Below, one piece after another: positions 48,401-56,180 of a stretch of DNA of 64,000 nucleotides. Numbering within the stretch: the first letter of the stretch is position 1; each line of letters starts with the position of its first letter. Source of the stretch: Leptospira ellinghausenii (GTDB lineage Bacteria > Spirochaetota > Leptospiria > Leptospirales > Leptospiraceae); assembly GCF_003114815.1 (NCBI RefSeq), contig NZ_BFAZ01000008.1, forward strand, positions 222,406 to 286,405, written 5' to 3'. The notes under the pieces are model-generated. The model saw only the letters and a program-made list of their open reading frames with translations. It was not told the origin of the DNA and did not search any database. The position numbers and the translations under genes were made by a program.

Positions 48401-49086
48401 AGTGGAATAAATGCAAAACTGCTCATTGGAAAAACTGGATAACCAACTAAACTCAATAAATTAGTGATAAGAAAAAAACTACATATATGTAGTCCCAAAA
48501 ACATCAATTTCTTTGATTCAAAATCTACCTTATTTTTTGCCCAAAAATGAAGAGAGGTAGGAGTGTATATAAATAGATAATTAAAAACCAAAACGATGCC
48601 CCATACTTTGAGAGGGAGTTCCGCAATTGGATATTTTCCAAAAGTATATGAAAAATACCCATCACTAAAATCATAATGAGTCAATAGTCCGTAATTCGCG
48701 AATGCAAAGGTTAACATTGATACGATACCTGATAGGATTAAATAACGATAATGTTGGTTGGTAAGATAATATGTTAAAAATGAAGCTGCAGGTGATAACA
48801 AGACAACTCCAAAATATCCCAATCGATTCCAATACAATAATGTAGGTTGGTCTTGGACTAAAGAACGTATACAGAGCACTAACCCAAGAGAAGCAAACGA
48901 AAACGAAAAACAAATAAAACTAATTAAGAGTTTTCGGTTAACGGAACGTTTGATCGCAATTATTCCAAGAGAAGTAAGTGATAATCCAACAAACATTGTA
49001 AAAAAATTGGGAACTGCCCATGGAAGTTTATGCCAAAAGTATTCAATCGAAGAGGGATGATTCGATAGTTCAGGAAGGGGGATCAT
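45475..49086 (-). CDS. Membrane adenylate cyclase with about 16 TM helices and two GAF domains
   Basis: 1203 aa from the ATG at 49086, which has GAGG seven bases upstream; an alternative start at 49122 adds 12 residues. Two successive blocks of seven to nine membrane helices (about 15-265 and 270-570) resemble tandem histidine-kinase 7TM sensor domains. GAF domains follow (about 605-770 and 790-960), then a class III cyclase (about 985-1170) with MFTDFKGFT, GDSYM, and VWGDTVNTASRME. The substrate-specifying Lys (EKLKTIGD) and Asp (YDVWG) point to ATP rather than GTP. It heads the operon with the response regulator and kinase. Confidence 0.88.
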   Translation of the reverse strand: MIPLPELSNHPSSIEYFWHKLPWAVPNFFTMFVGLSLTSLGIIAIKRSVNRKLLISFICFSFSFASLGLVLCIRSLVQDQPTLLYWNRLGYFGVVLLSPAASFLTYYLTNQHYRYLILSGIVSMLTFAFANYGLLTHYDFSDGYFSYTFGKYPIAELPLKVWGIVLVFNYLFIYTPTSLHFWAKNKVDFESKKLMFLGLHICSFFLITNLLSLVGYPVFPMSSFAFIPLSILGYGIFRSDFLNLNDLLFKQRGLFYFLSGFITTVLILIAYLVSFYFHPNVQLTAYSRPYFLVPLLSSVVVFALAIYIAGSNPDQKLNMLASISFFLAGTFTIVMVIIKFDIPLVVSRRIEQLFYTLFIFTPGIHMRFCYALYNKKTPKIVRVVDLVSLVLSVIVWTPYFFSGFYEHPFTRISAGGIGLNLFGILGFLGIGIFLKDWIQVRKERHSKMANFIVASLLFGDLLIILNLPATMGIPIFTFGELQFIPALMIALFIIKLGAIPTSGQATLIGNRVSLMILFFIPISMSFYVLNLVHDFPLSVAIYHAFFVASPIALAFYLVSFVFLRSTAVRLDITIAALAEEKIKTDDALLKSENAKKETEAINHLTNLINSESELPKIINAIANYVNQKYGILATWLLLLDEKNEEIKSVHAEAFIETSEEQRNFVNDLRIPLNESGGVAYLVWKRKKSMLLPQVKRFEFEIDRRIGEKAKANSFLHVPLVLNNETIGIILFSNFMDRLNISKSEARSIEQLCAQVAGVIQRVHLLRETEKQRRDILALNDLIKDLNEKMDIHLIMNKVHKYVKENFNIMYYSLLVSDGEKKYLRFVDMEVPDNVTEFQKKRIYEMKIPVKGGQGAHELALRRKKPIYIPDRIGSFERWLSEDDKWVQEICNIRSFIFIPMILNDEVVGILDLSNSETKLDLSVEDISKLSILAEQLAGIIYGSTLFKELEVSKNIAEEERRKNEKLLLNILPHDIAQELKEKGATEPVLYENVSVMFTDFKGFTQIAEVLSPQELIRDLDACFVQFDKITERYKLEKLKTIGDSYMCAGGIPKQNQTHAIDSVLAALEIQAFMNLMKQIKADQGLPFWELRLGIHSGPLVAGVIGEKKFAYDVWGDTVNTASRMESSGTPGKINVSGTTYDMIKEVFDCEFRGKVNAKNKGEVEMFYVIGLKKEFSLSEDQRTPNAHFWKYYEALAGTTENVA

Positions 49087-49200
49087 GATAGCCTCAATTG
49101 TTTCTAACAGTTTTTTCCGCAAAACAAATGTATTTGCAGAGAATCTGTCAGAGCCTTACAAAAATCCTTCTTTTGGAAATTAATAATTTATCAAATGTTC

Positions 49201-49221
49201 CCCCCTATTTAGGGGGTTTTT
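49201..49221 (+). terminator. Rho-independent terminator in the divergent intergenic region
   Basis: CCCCCT (49201-49206) pairs with AGGGGG (49211-49216) around an ATTT loop, followed by TTTTT on the plus strand. It lies between the cyclase start (49086) and the hydroxylase promoter (49352) and would end plus-strand transcripts. No annotated gene precedes it on that strand. Confidence 0.65.
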
Positions 49222-49326
49222 GTTCAATGGATTCAAAATGCATTCGAACGATGTGTAGGTTGGGAATACGAAAGAGAACAAGGAAAGAAATGGTTTGTGG
49301 GGGGACTTGAAAAACGATCGGGATTC

Positions 49327-49342
49327 TCTAGAAAAATCTAGA
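49327..49342. promoter_or_regulatory. Inverted repeat upstream of the hydroxylase promoter
   Basis: TCTAGA-AAAA-TCTAGA, with near-symmetric flanks. It ends ten bases before the -35 box of the hydroxylase promoter, a good place for a regulator. The TetR gene encoded downstream is a candidate binder, but nothing in the sequence proves that. Confidence 0.4.
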
Positions 49343-49351
49343 ATTTAATGT

Positions 49352-49380
49352 TTGACATAATTGACTTATTTTATTTATAA
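49352..49380 (+). promoter_or_regulatory. Sigma-70-type promoter of the hydroxylase gene
   Basis: A perfect -35 TTGACA at 49352-49357 and -10 TTATAA at 49375-49380, 17 bp apart. The predicted start is about 75 bp before the ATG at 49462. Confidence 0.55.
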
Positions 49381-49461
49381 CGAACGTGCGATATAAAATG
49401 TGGACTTCCTCCAATTGGCAAAATTGGCATTTGGACCGCACCACAGAAAAAGGAGTTGGTT

Positions 49462-51729
49462 ATGTTTCTCTTAAACCAAATGGGCAAACAAACGAAAGGG
49501 GAAACTCGTCTGCCCCCCTCCAAATCCAATCAGGCAACAATCAATGGAACTATATTGGAAGTCCTACAGAATGAAAACATTCTGAGTGCAGCACTGCGGC
49601 AGGGGTTTGATTTCCCACATAGTTGCCGAGTTGGTGGTTGTGCAACTTGTAAGTGTCAACTTGTGGATGGAAAGGTGAAAGAACTCACTGAAACTGGGTA
49701 TTTATTGACTGATGAAGAATTGGACAATGGTTATATCCTTGCATGCCAAAGTATCCCTCAAACCGATGTTAGGATCCAAGTTGAAAACAAAACCTTTTAT
49801 TCAGGTACAGTCATCAAACAAAATGTTTTAACTGAGGAGATATGCGAAATCTCCATCCAATTGGATACAAAACTTTGTTTCCAAGCAGGCCAATTTGTTT
49901 CTCTATCAATTGAAGGGATGGACGCTGAAAGAAACTACTCCATCGCAAATGCACCCAATCAGAAACGAATTGTTAAGTTCATTGTCCGTAAAGTTCCCAA
50001 CGGAAAATTATCAAATTATATATTGAACGAAAATCTATTGGGGAAAAAAGCAAAACTCAAAGGACCATTTGGCAATTTTTATCTAAGAGATTCCAAAAAA
50101 CCAATCCTAATGGTAGTTGGAGGTAGTGGACTTGCACCAATACTTGCTATGTTAGAGGATGGGATTTTAAAGGGAACCAAACGACCGCTCACTTTACTTT
50201 TTGGTGCACGTAAAATAGAAGATTTATACAAGTTAAGAGAAATCAAAAAAATTCAAAAAGTTTGGAAAGGAAAATTTGCCTTTGTTCCCATCCTTTCCGA
50301 AGAACCAGAAGGTAACTCTTGGAAAGGGGAAAGAGGTCTTGTCACATCAAAAATCAAAGACCACCTAACAAAAACGTCGGAAGTTTATTTATGTGGACCT
50401 CCGCCAATGGTTGATTCTGCAACTAGCGAATTATTCACATTGGGAATTCAAAAACAGTCAATCTTTTCTGATCGATTTACAACCATCGATCATAGTCTTA
50501 GTTTGCAAATAGATGACAAAAATTCTAAATCCAAAGCTGGATTGTTTGATTATCTAAAATTCTTTTTGTTTCATGTTGTAGGACTCTCATCGGTTGTGAG
50601 CATCCTTATGGGAGGATATTATACTACAATTGGATTTTTTTCCTTACTCTTATTTTATCTTGTCGGAGATGCAATTTCAGGCGATGACAAAGATACTCCA
50701 AATTATACAAAACCAGAAATTCTTACGTATCAACTTTGGATGGCATTACCAATCTTAAGCTTAATCTTTTTTTGTTCCATTTGGACTGTGAGCCCCACTG
50801 ATACCTTTGGTTTTGGATCTTGGTTAACACAAATAATCGGATATGATTTTAATATTGCAAAATTGAATACATCACCTCTTGTCCATGTTTACGCGATCAT
50901 TTTTACTGGATTGATGATTGGACTCGTAGGTACCATCACCGCACATGAATTAACACACCGAACATGGGACCCCACTTCCATGTTTATTGGTCGTTGGTTA
51001 TTGGCATTTAGTTTTGATACAATCTTTTCGATTGAACATGTATATGGGCACCATCGTTATGTTTCCACTACAGAAGATCCAGCCACCGCTCCTCGTGGAA
51101 GGAATGTGTATTACCATATCCTTGCTTCGACCATCAAAGGCAATATCAGTGCTTGGAAAATTGAATTAAAACGATTGAAACGCAAAAATGTTCCTACGTT
51201 ATCATACCACAATGCTTTCTTAAGAGGTCATCTGATGAGTGTTAGTTTGATTGTATTAGCGTATTCACTTGGCGGAACCCCTGGAATGTTCTTTTTTATT
51301 CTTTCTGGATTATTTGGAAAATGCCTTCTCGAAATTGTAAATTATATGGAACATTATGGAATGGTTCGATTGCCAGAAGAGCCTGTTCAACCAAGACACT
51401 CTTGGAATACAAACAAACGAATTAGTTCCTGGACGATGTTTAATCTAACGCGACACTCCCACCACCACGCACAAGGAGAAGTTCCTTACCAAGATTTAAG
51501 ACCTTATCCCAATGCACCTATGATGATCAGTGGGTATTTGACAACGATTGTAATCGCACTCATACCACCATTATGGCATTATCTGATGATTCCAAAAGTG
51601 AAAGAATGGGATCAAAAGTTTGCAAGCCCTGAAGAATTGGAACTCGTAAAAATCGCCAATCGTTACAGCGGGAACTCAGAGTTTGTAAACTCCAATCATA
51701 ACCAATCACTTTTGCGATCAAAAGGATAA
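49462..51729 (+). CDS. Ferredoxin-reductase-AlkB-type hydroxylase fusion
   Basis: 755 aa from the ATG at 49462, with AGGAG six bases upstream. Order: plant-type 2Fe-2S ferredoxin (about 25-110; C55, C60, C63, C95), FAD domain (RNYSIANAP), NAD-binding domain (MVVGGSGLAPIL, YLCGPPPMVD), then a membrane hydroxylase (about 365-755) with the histidine boxes HELTH (495-499), EHVYGHH (525-531), NYMEHYG (627-633) and RHSHHH (664-669). These are AlkB/XylM diiron motifs. The protein carries its own NADH-to-diiron electron chain and should hydroxylate an alkane or alkyl-aromatic at the membrane. Convergent TetR gene follows. Confidence 0.92.
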   Translation: MFLLNQMGKQTKGETRLPPSKSNQATINGTILEVLQNENILSAALRQGFDFPHSCRVGGCATCKCQLVDGKVKELTETGYLLTDEELDNGYILACQSIPQTDVRIQVENKTFYSGTVIKQNVLTEEICEISIQLDTKLCFQAGQFVSLSIEGMDAERNYSIANAPNQKRIVKFIVRKVPNGKLSNYILNENLLGKKAKLKGPFGNFYLRDSKKPILMVVGGSGLAPILAMLEDGILKGTKRPLTLLFGARKIEDLYKLREIKKIQKVWKGKFAFVPILSEEPEGNSWKGERGLVTSKIKDHLTKTSEVYLCGPPPMVDSATSELFTLGIQKQSIFSDRFTTIDHSLSLQIDDKNSKSKAGLFDYLKFFLFHVVGLSSVVSILMGGYYTTIGFFSLLLFYLVGDAISGDDKDTPNYTKPEILTYQLWMALPILSLIFFCSIWTVSPTDTFGFGSWLTQIIGYDFNIAKLNTSPLVHVYAIIFTGLMIGLVGTITAHELTHRTWDPTSMFIGRWLLAFSFDTIFSIEHVYGHHRYVSTTEDPATAPRGRNVYYHILASTIKGNISAWKIELKRLKRKNVPTLSYHNAFLRGHLMSVSLIVLAYSLGGTPGMFFFILSGLFGKCLLEIVNYMEHYGMVRLPEEPVQPRHSWNTNKRISSWTMFNLTRHSHHHAQGEVPYQDLRPYPNAPMMISGYLTTIVIALIPPLWHYLMIPKVKEWDQKFASPEELELVKIANRYSGNSEFVNSNHNQSLLRSKG

Positions 51730-51753
51730 GATGGAAAAAAACTTTAGATTGAT

Positions 51754-52320
51754 TTACGATTGATTGGAATCCCAAGTGAGTAAATCACCTACATACCTTA
51801 ATCCTTCAAACAAATCAATCCAAGGAGTGTGTTCGTCTCCCTTGGATTTTAAAAATAAAACTCCAACAAAAAAAGCAAGGAAGGCTTTGCCACCCTTCCC
51901 TTCTGTTTCTTTTGGAAAAAACCGATTGAGTGCACTTTCATAAGCGATAAAAGATTCTTCTACCAATTTTACCAATTCTTTAGATTCTGAATGTTGCCTT
52001 TTGATATCAACTGCGAGTAACATCAAATTCAAAAAATGCCCTTCTTTTCCTGAAACAAAATTCATAATATCAATGATACTTGTTGTTTCTTCTGATAATT
52101 TTTGGATTGCCTCTGCATCTGTCATCACTAGATGTTTTACCATCGAAGAAAACAAAGTCTCTTTTGTTGGGAAATAATGATACAAGGTACCAGTTGAAAC
52201 TCCTAGTTCTTTAGCAAGTTCCCTCATCGAAACAGAGGCTACCCCTTTGGAGACAAAGATTGGTAGGGATTTGGAAAGTAACTCCATTCGATACAAATTA
52301 TGATCTACAATCTTTGGCAT
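51754..52320 (-). CDS. TetR-family transcriptional regulator
   Basis: 188 aa from the ATG at 52320 (AGGTGG five bases upstream; a GTG at 52329 overlaps that site). The DNA-binding domain is at about 5-50, with VSMRELAKELGVSTGTLYHYFPTKETLF. The ligand domain is helical. It is convergent with the hydroxylase gene and is its likely repressor, as alkane and lipid oxidation genes are often controlled by an adjacent TetR protein. No matching palindrome was found in front of its own start. Confidence 0.9.
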   Translation of the reverse strand: MPKIVDHNLYRMELLSKSLPIFVSKGVASVSMRELAKELGVSTGTLYHYFPTKETLFSSMVKHLVMTDAEAIQKLSEETTSIIDIMNFVSGKEGHFLNLMLLAVDIKRQHSESKELVKLVEESFIAYESALNRFFPKETEGKGGKAFLAFFVGVLFLKSKGDEHTPWIDLFEGLRYVGDLLTWDSNQS

Positions 52321-52633
52321 AAAGACCACCTAAGTTTTTCTCGCCATCGATTTTCCATTGAGACAAAATCATTTCCAATGGCCTTCAAAAAACGACGAGA
52401 CAACAGGGTTATTTTAATTCTATGCCAAAGGACATCAAGCGAGAATCTTCTCATAGAAAATAGCTACTCACTCATACTTCGTTCTATACTAAGTCCCATT
52501 CAAAATGGATTATGTAACCTTTAGTTTCAAAAGTTAATTTCAAAAAAATATTTTTTTGATCAACTTTCGATCCTAATACCGTCTAATATACGAATTTAAA
52601 TTCACGTATTACATTGCATATCAGGAGCATAAT
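52321..52633. other. Intergenic region between the TetR and IDH genes
   Basis: About 310 bp, divergent. A 12-bp palindrome GAATTTAAATTC lies at 52592-52603 and is flanked by ACG/CGT, near the expected promoter of the IDH gene. No gene is supported. Confidence 0.5.
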
Positions 52634-54118
52634 ATGCCTACAACCATGAAAGAATCAAATAAAAGCAGAACTGAAGAGAATAAAGAAGCTGTCGTCACCC
52701 TGATCGAAGGAGATGGAATAGGACCTGAGATCATCCAACAAACGATCCGCATATTGAATGAAGCTAAATCTGGATTACAGTTTGAAAAGGTAGATGCTGG
52801 CTCTTCAGTTTATTTATCCGGTATCCTCTCTGGAATTGCTGAAAATGCTTGGGATACCATTCGAAAATACCCAACCATATTGAAAGGTCCGATCACCACT
52901 CCCAGAGGGAAAGGATACAAAAGTTTAAATGTTACCATTCGTAAAACATTAGGTTTATATGCAAATGTTAGACCTGCAAAAACATATGATCCTTTCATTG
53001 CAACGAATCATCCCAATACCGATATAGTCATCATTCGAGAAAATGAAGAAGATACATATGCAGGAATTGAACACCGCCAAACACGTGAAGTTACTCAATG
53101 TTTGAAATTAATTACTGTCCCCGGGACTGAGAAAATTGTGCGATATGCATTTGAGTTCGCAAGATCAAATGGAAGAAAAAAGATAACTTGTATGGTAAAA
53201 GACAACATCATGAAGATTACAGATGGATTGTTTGCCAATATCTTCCAAACAGTTGCGAAAGAATACCCTGAAATTGAAGCAGAAAGTATGATCATCGATA
53301 TTGGTGCAGCATTACTCGCCAATCGACCCCAGAAATTTGACGTGATCCTTGCTCCGAATTTATACGGTGATATCCTTTCAGATATAGCTGCAGAAGTCAC
53401 AGGTTCGGTTGGTATGTGCGGATCTGCAAACATCGGTGACTTTGTGTCAATGTTCGAAGCTGTCCATGGAAGTGCTCCCGATATCGCCGGTAAAAACATT
53501 GCCAATCCAACGGCTGTGATTAAGGCAACTGTGATGATGTTAACACATCTAGGTAAAACGGAAAAAGCAAAACTCATTAGGAATGCTGTCTTAAAAACAA
53601 TAGAGGATGGTTTTCGAACAGCTGATGTTTTTCAAAATCAAAAGAATACAACACTTGTTGGAACTAAAGAGTATACAGACGCAATCATTGATCGACTTGG
53701 AAAAAACCCGGATGTACTTTCGGCAAGTGAACTTGTAAAACCTAAATCTTTTACGCTCAGTTTACCAACTCAAAATGAAAAAAAAGAATTAGTTGGTGTT
53801 GATATTTTCTTAGATATACCGAATGATCGTGATCCAAATGTTTTAGGAAAAAATATTGAGGTTATTACCGAAAACTTCTTACACTTAAAAATGATTACAA
53901 ACCGAGGAGTAAAAGTATATCCCAAAGGACAAAAGGAAACGTTTTTAACTGATCATTTTCGATGTCGATTCATCTCACCTAACGGTGGAAAAATCCAACA
54001 CAAAGATATTACAGCGGTACTAACCTTACTCGAATCAAAGGGATATGATTTTATCAAAACAGAAAATCTGTATGAGTTTGATGGAGTTCCTGGTTATTCC
54101 TTAGGTCAAGGAGAATAA
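52634..54118 (+). CDS. icd: Isocitrate dehydrogenase, Thermus/Rickettsia-type with C-terminal extension
   Basis: 494 aa, with AGGAG seven bases before the ATG. The beta-decarboxylating dehydrogenase fold: VTLIEGDGIGPEI at the start, SLNVTIRKTLGLYANVRP (substrate Ser, Asn and Arg), the ILAPNLYGDILSDIAAEVTGSVG metal-binding loop, and EAVHGSAPDIAGKNIANPTA. A C-terminal domain of about 140 residues (KPKSFTLSL to the end) is the extra domain found in the long Thermus/Rickettsia-type IDH. It should convert isocitrate to 2-oxoglutarate in the TCA cycle. The cofactor choice (NADP versus NAD) is not settled. Confidence 0.9.
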   Translation: MPTTMKESNKSRTEENKEAVVTLIEGDGIGPEIIQQTIRILNEAKSGLQFEKVDAGSSVYLSGILSGIAENAWDTIRKYPTILKGPITTPRGKGYKSLNVTIRKTLGLYANVRPAKTYDPFIATNHPNTDIVIIRENEEDTYAGIEHRQTREVTQCLKLITVPGTEKIVRYAFEFARSNGRKKITCMVKDNIMKITDGLFANIFQTVAKEYPEIEAESMIIDIGAALLANRPQKFDVILAPNLYGDILSDIAAEVTGSVGMCGSANIGDFVSMFEAVHGSAPDIAGKNIANPTAVIKATVMMLTHLGKTEKAKLIRNAVLKTIEDGFRTADVFQNQKNTTLVGTKEYTDAIIDRLGKNPDVLSASELVKPKSFTLSLPTQNEKKELVGVDIFLDIPNDRDPNVLGKNIEVITENFLHLKMITNRGVKVYPKGQKETFLTDHFRCRFISPNGGKIQHKDITAVLTLLESKGYDFIKTENLYEFDGVPGYSLGQGE

Positions 54119-54143
54119 ATAGACTGCCCTATTTCGCAATGAA

Positions 54144-54178
54144 TCCTTAAGTCACAACTCAAAATAGTGACTTAAGGA
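54144..54178. terminator. Perfect hairpin between convergent genes
   Basis: TCCTTAAGTCAC (54144-54155) pairs with GTGACTTAAGGA (54167-54178), a 12-bp stem. It lies between the stops of the IDH gene and the minus-strand GyrI-like gene, so it can serve both. There is no strong T-tract. Confidence 0.55.
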
Positions 54179-54192
54179 ATTGGAATCTTCTA

Positions 54193-54792
54193 TTATTTTG
54201 ATTCGAAAAGTTTTTCCAATGGTAAAAATACATCACGACTGATTCCTAAAGGCATATAAAACTCAATATGATCTACAAATTTTGCAGAACCACCATACAC
54301 TTCAATGGCAACTGATGTTTTCCCAGATTCATGTTTCAGTATCTCTTGAAACTTCGGATATACTTTAGTAGGGGCAAGGAAGTAAGAGAATACATTCTTA
54401 AACGGAAACGTAGATGTTAGACAATCAGATTGTGGAATCTGAAAGGTAACAAATTTTGACTGAATAGATTTGATTTGGTTTTCCGTAAGTCCTGACATAC
54501 GACATCCCAAAATTGATCTTAAATTTTCAGGCGGAGTATCCGGTGGATCCAAATAAATTGCTAAACTATTACATTCAGTAATACCAATTGATTCCCATTC
54601 CTTTTGGAATTTATCCCAACTCTGATTTAGGTTTTGGTAGGGACCTTTATGAGTGTAAATGAACACCTCTACTGGCCCGAAGGATTGGTGTTTCACTTCA
54701 ATAGTTTTAAATCCACCCATGTATGCATAAAAGGAAATACCTATAAAGACTAGTATTCCAATTACAATGCTAATTATTTTCATCGTTTTCAT
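54193..54792 (-). CDS. Membrane-anchored GyrI-like protein
   Basis: 199 aa from the ATG at 54792; a TTG at 54879 would add 29 basic residues. One membrane helix at the N-terminus (IISIVIGILVFIGISFYAYMG) is followed by a GyrI-like small-molecule-binding domain (VEVFIYTHKGPYQNL, IYLDPPDTPPENLRSILGC, AIEVYGG). This layout, an N-terminal anchor plus a GyrI-like domain, is the same as in TEX264-like proteins. Ligand unknown. It faces the periplasm or cytoplasm depending on orientation, which cannot be told. Confidence 0.75.
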   Translation of the reverse strand: MKTMKIISIVIGILVFIGISFYAYMGGFKTIEVKHQSFGPVEVFIYTHKGPYQNLNQSWDKFQKEWESIGITECNSLAIYLDPPDTPPENLRSILGCRMSGLTENQIKSIQSKFVTFQIPQSDCLTSTFPFKNVFSYFLAPTKVYPKFQEILKHESGKTSVAIEVYGGSAKFVDHIEFYMPLGISRDVFLPLEKLFESK

Positions 54793-54959
54793 TTGATTCC
54801 CTTTTGTATTCCGATGTTTTTTTGCAGAGGAAACAGAACTTGCAAGAGTTGATCCTGGATTTTTTTTCTTTTTTGTCAATAAATTAAGTTAGGTAATTTG
54901 TTAGTTCTGTCTAAACAACATTCATATCTCTGATAGAATTTTGGGAATCCAGTAACCAA

Positions 54960-56177
54960 TTGAAAGTTTCCTTTCCAACAGATCCAATCTCTATTCAAAA
55001 AAGAATCCAATCAATTGATCCAATCATGTATGGAAGTTCAAGAAACTATATTGATGGATCAGTTTCATTATTATCACCTTACATTGCGAGAGGTTATATA
55101 TCCACCAAACAGATATTTGAACATGTATCTTCCCTGGGATACAAACCTTACCAAATCACAAAATTTGTTCAAGAATTAACCTGGCGTGATTATTTTCAGC
55201 AAGTTTGGCGAAACAAGGGCGAACTTTTATTCCAAGATTTAAAACACCCACAACCCGGTATCAGGCATTATCAAATTCCCAAATCAATTTTGAATGGCCA
55301 TGTCCAAACAGGGATCTCGGGCATAAACCGAGAGTTACTCGATTTTTACGAAACAGGTTATCTTCACAATCATGTAAGAATGTACATTGCATCCCTAGTT
55401 TGTAACATTGGAGGTGCCTACTGGAAAAAACCTTCGGAATGGATGTATTATCATTTGTTAGATGCTGATGCAGCAAGTAACACTTGTAGCTGGCAGTGGG
55501 TATCTGGTTCCTTTAGTTCTAAAAAATATATAGCTAACCAAGAGAACATTAACAAATACCTAAAATCGAATGACCATGACACTTATCTAGATAGAAGTTA
55601 TGAAGAAATTTTAGAATTTAATTTCATTCCAAAGGAATTGGAGGATTTGTTTGACTGGGATTTAACGAATGTTTACCAAGAAACTGAAAATTGGATCGAA
55701 TCAAAAATTTCGAATGCAAATCCAGAGGATCGAATATATTCTTACACCAATCCGAATTTTCCTTTGGATTTGGACCTTTCCTTACCAGTGTTATTATATG
55801 ATTTTTATAATATAGACCCAAATTGGAAAAAAAACATAAAGGCAAATCGTATTTTTATTTTACGCCCTCATTTTTTTAGAAAGTATCCATCGTCTCCCAA
55901 AACTATGGACTTTATATTCGCTCTCGCAAAGAATATACCGAAAATCCAATTTTTTTGGGGCGAATGGGAAGATCTATTACACCAATTAAATTCAGTTCGA
56001 CCTGAAATTTATTGGAAAGAACACCCAACTAACAAAGAATATATTGGTAAAAAAGAGGAAAGAGACTGGATTTTTCCTGAAGTTTCTGGATACTATCCTT
56101 CCTTTTTTACATATTGGAAAAAATGTGAAAAAATATGGGATCGAAAAAATTTGCAGAACCAACCAAGTTTGATTTAA
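54960..56177 (+). CDS. Photolyase/cryptochrome-related protein, apparently circularly permuted
   Basis: 405 aa. The FAD-binding domain comes first: TKFVQELTWRDYFQ (about 62-75), YETGYLHNHVRMYIA (about 130-144) and DADAASNTCSWQWVSG (about 168-183), all hallmarks of photolyases. Instead of the usual N-terminal alpha/beta antenna domain, an alpha/beta segment follows it (residues about 265-405, e.g. NRIFILRPHFFRKYP, IPKIQFFWGEW, EIYWKEHP and SGYYPSFFTYWKKCEK). The last element resembles the F-x-P-F/Y-x-x-x-W end of a photolyase antenna domain. DNA-repair or light-sensing activity is an inference. Confidence 0.82.
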   Translation: MKVSFPTDPISIQKRIQSIDPIMYGSSRNYIDGSVSLLSPYIARGYISTKQIFEHVSSLGYKPYQITKFVQELTWRDYFQQVWRNKGELLFQDLKHPQPGIRHYQIPKSILNGHVQTGISGINRELLDFYETGYLHNHVRMYIASLVCNIGGAYWKKPSEWMYYHLLDADAASNTCSWQWVSGSFSSKKYIANQENINKYLKSNDHDTYLDRSYEEILEFNFIPKELEDLFDWDLTNVYQETENWIESKISNANPEDRIYSYTNPNFPLDLDLSLPVLLYDFYNIDPNWKKNIKANRIFILRPHFFRKYPSSPKTMDFIFALAKNIPKIQFFWGEWEDLLHQLNSVRPEIYWKEHPTNKEYIGKKEERDWIFPEVSGYYPSFFTYWKKCEKIWDRKNLQNQPSLI

Positions 56178-56180
56178 AAA

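Noticed and set aside
49098..49310. A 70-codon plus-strand frame in the cyclase/hydroxylase intergenic region
   Set aside because: Unusual composition, no ribosome-binding site, and it runs across the terminator at 49201-49221, so it is unlikely to be translated.
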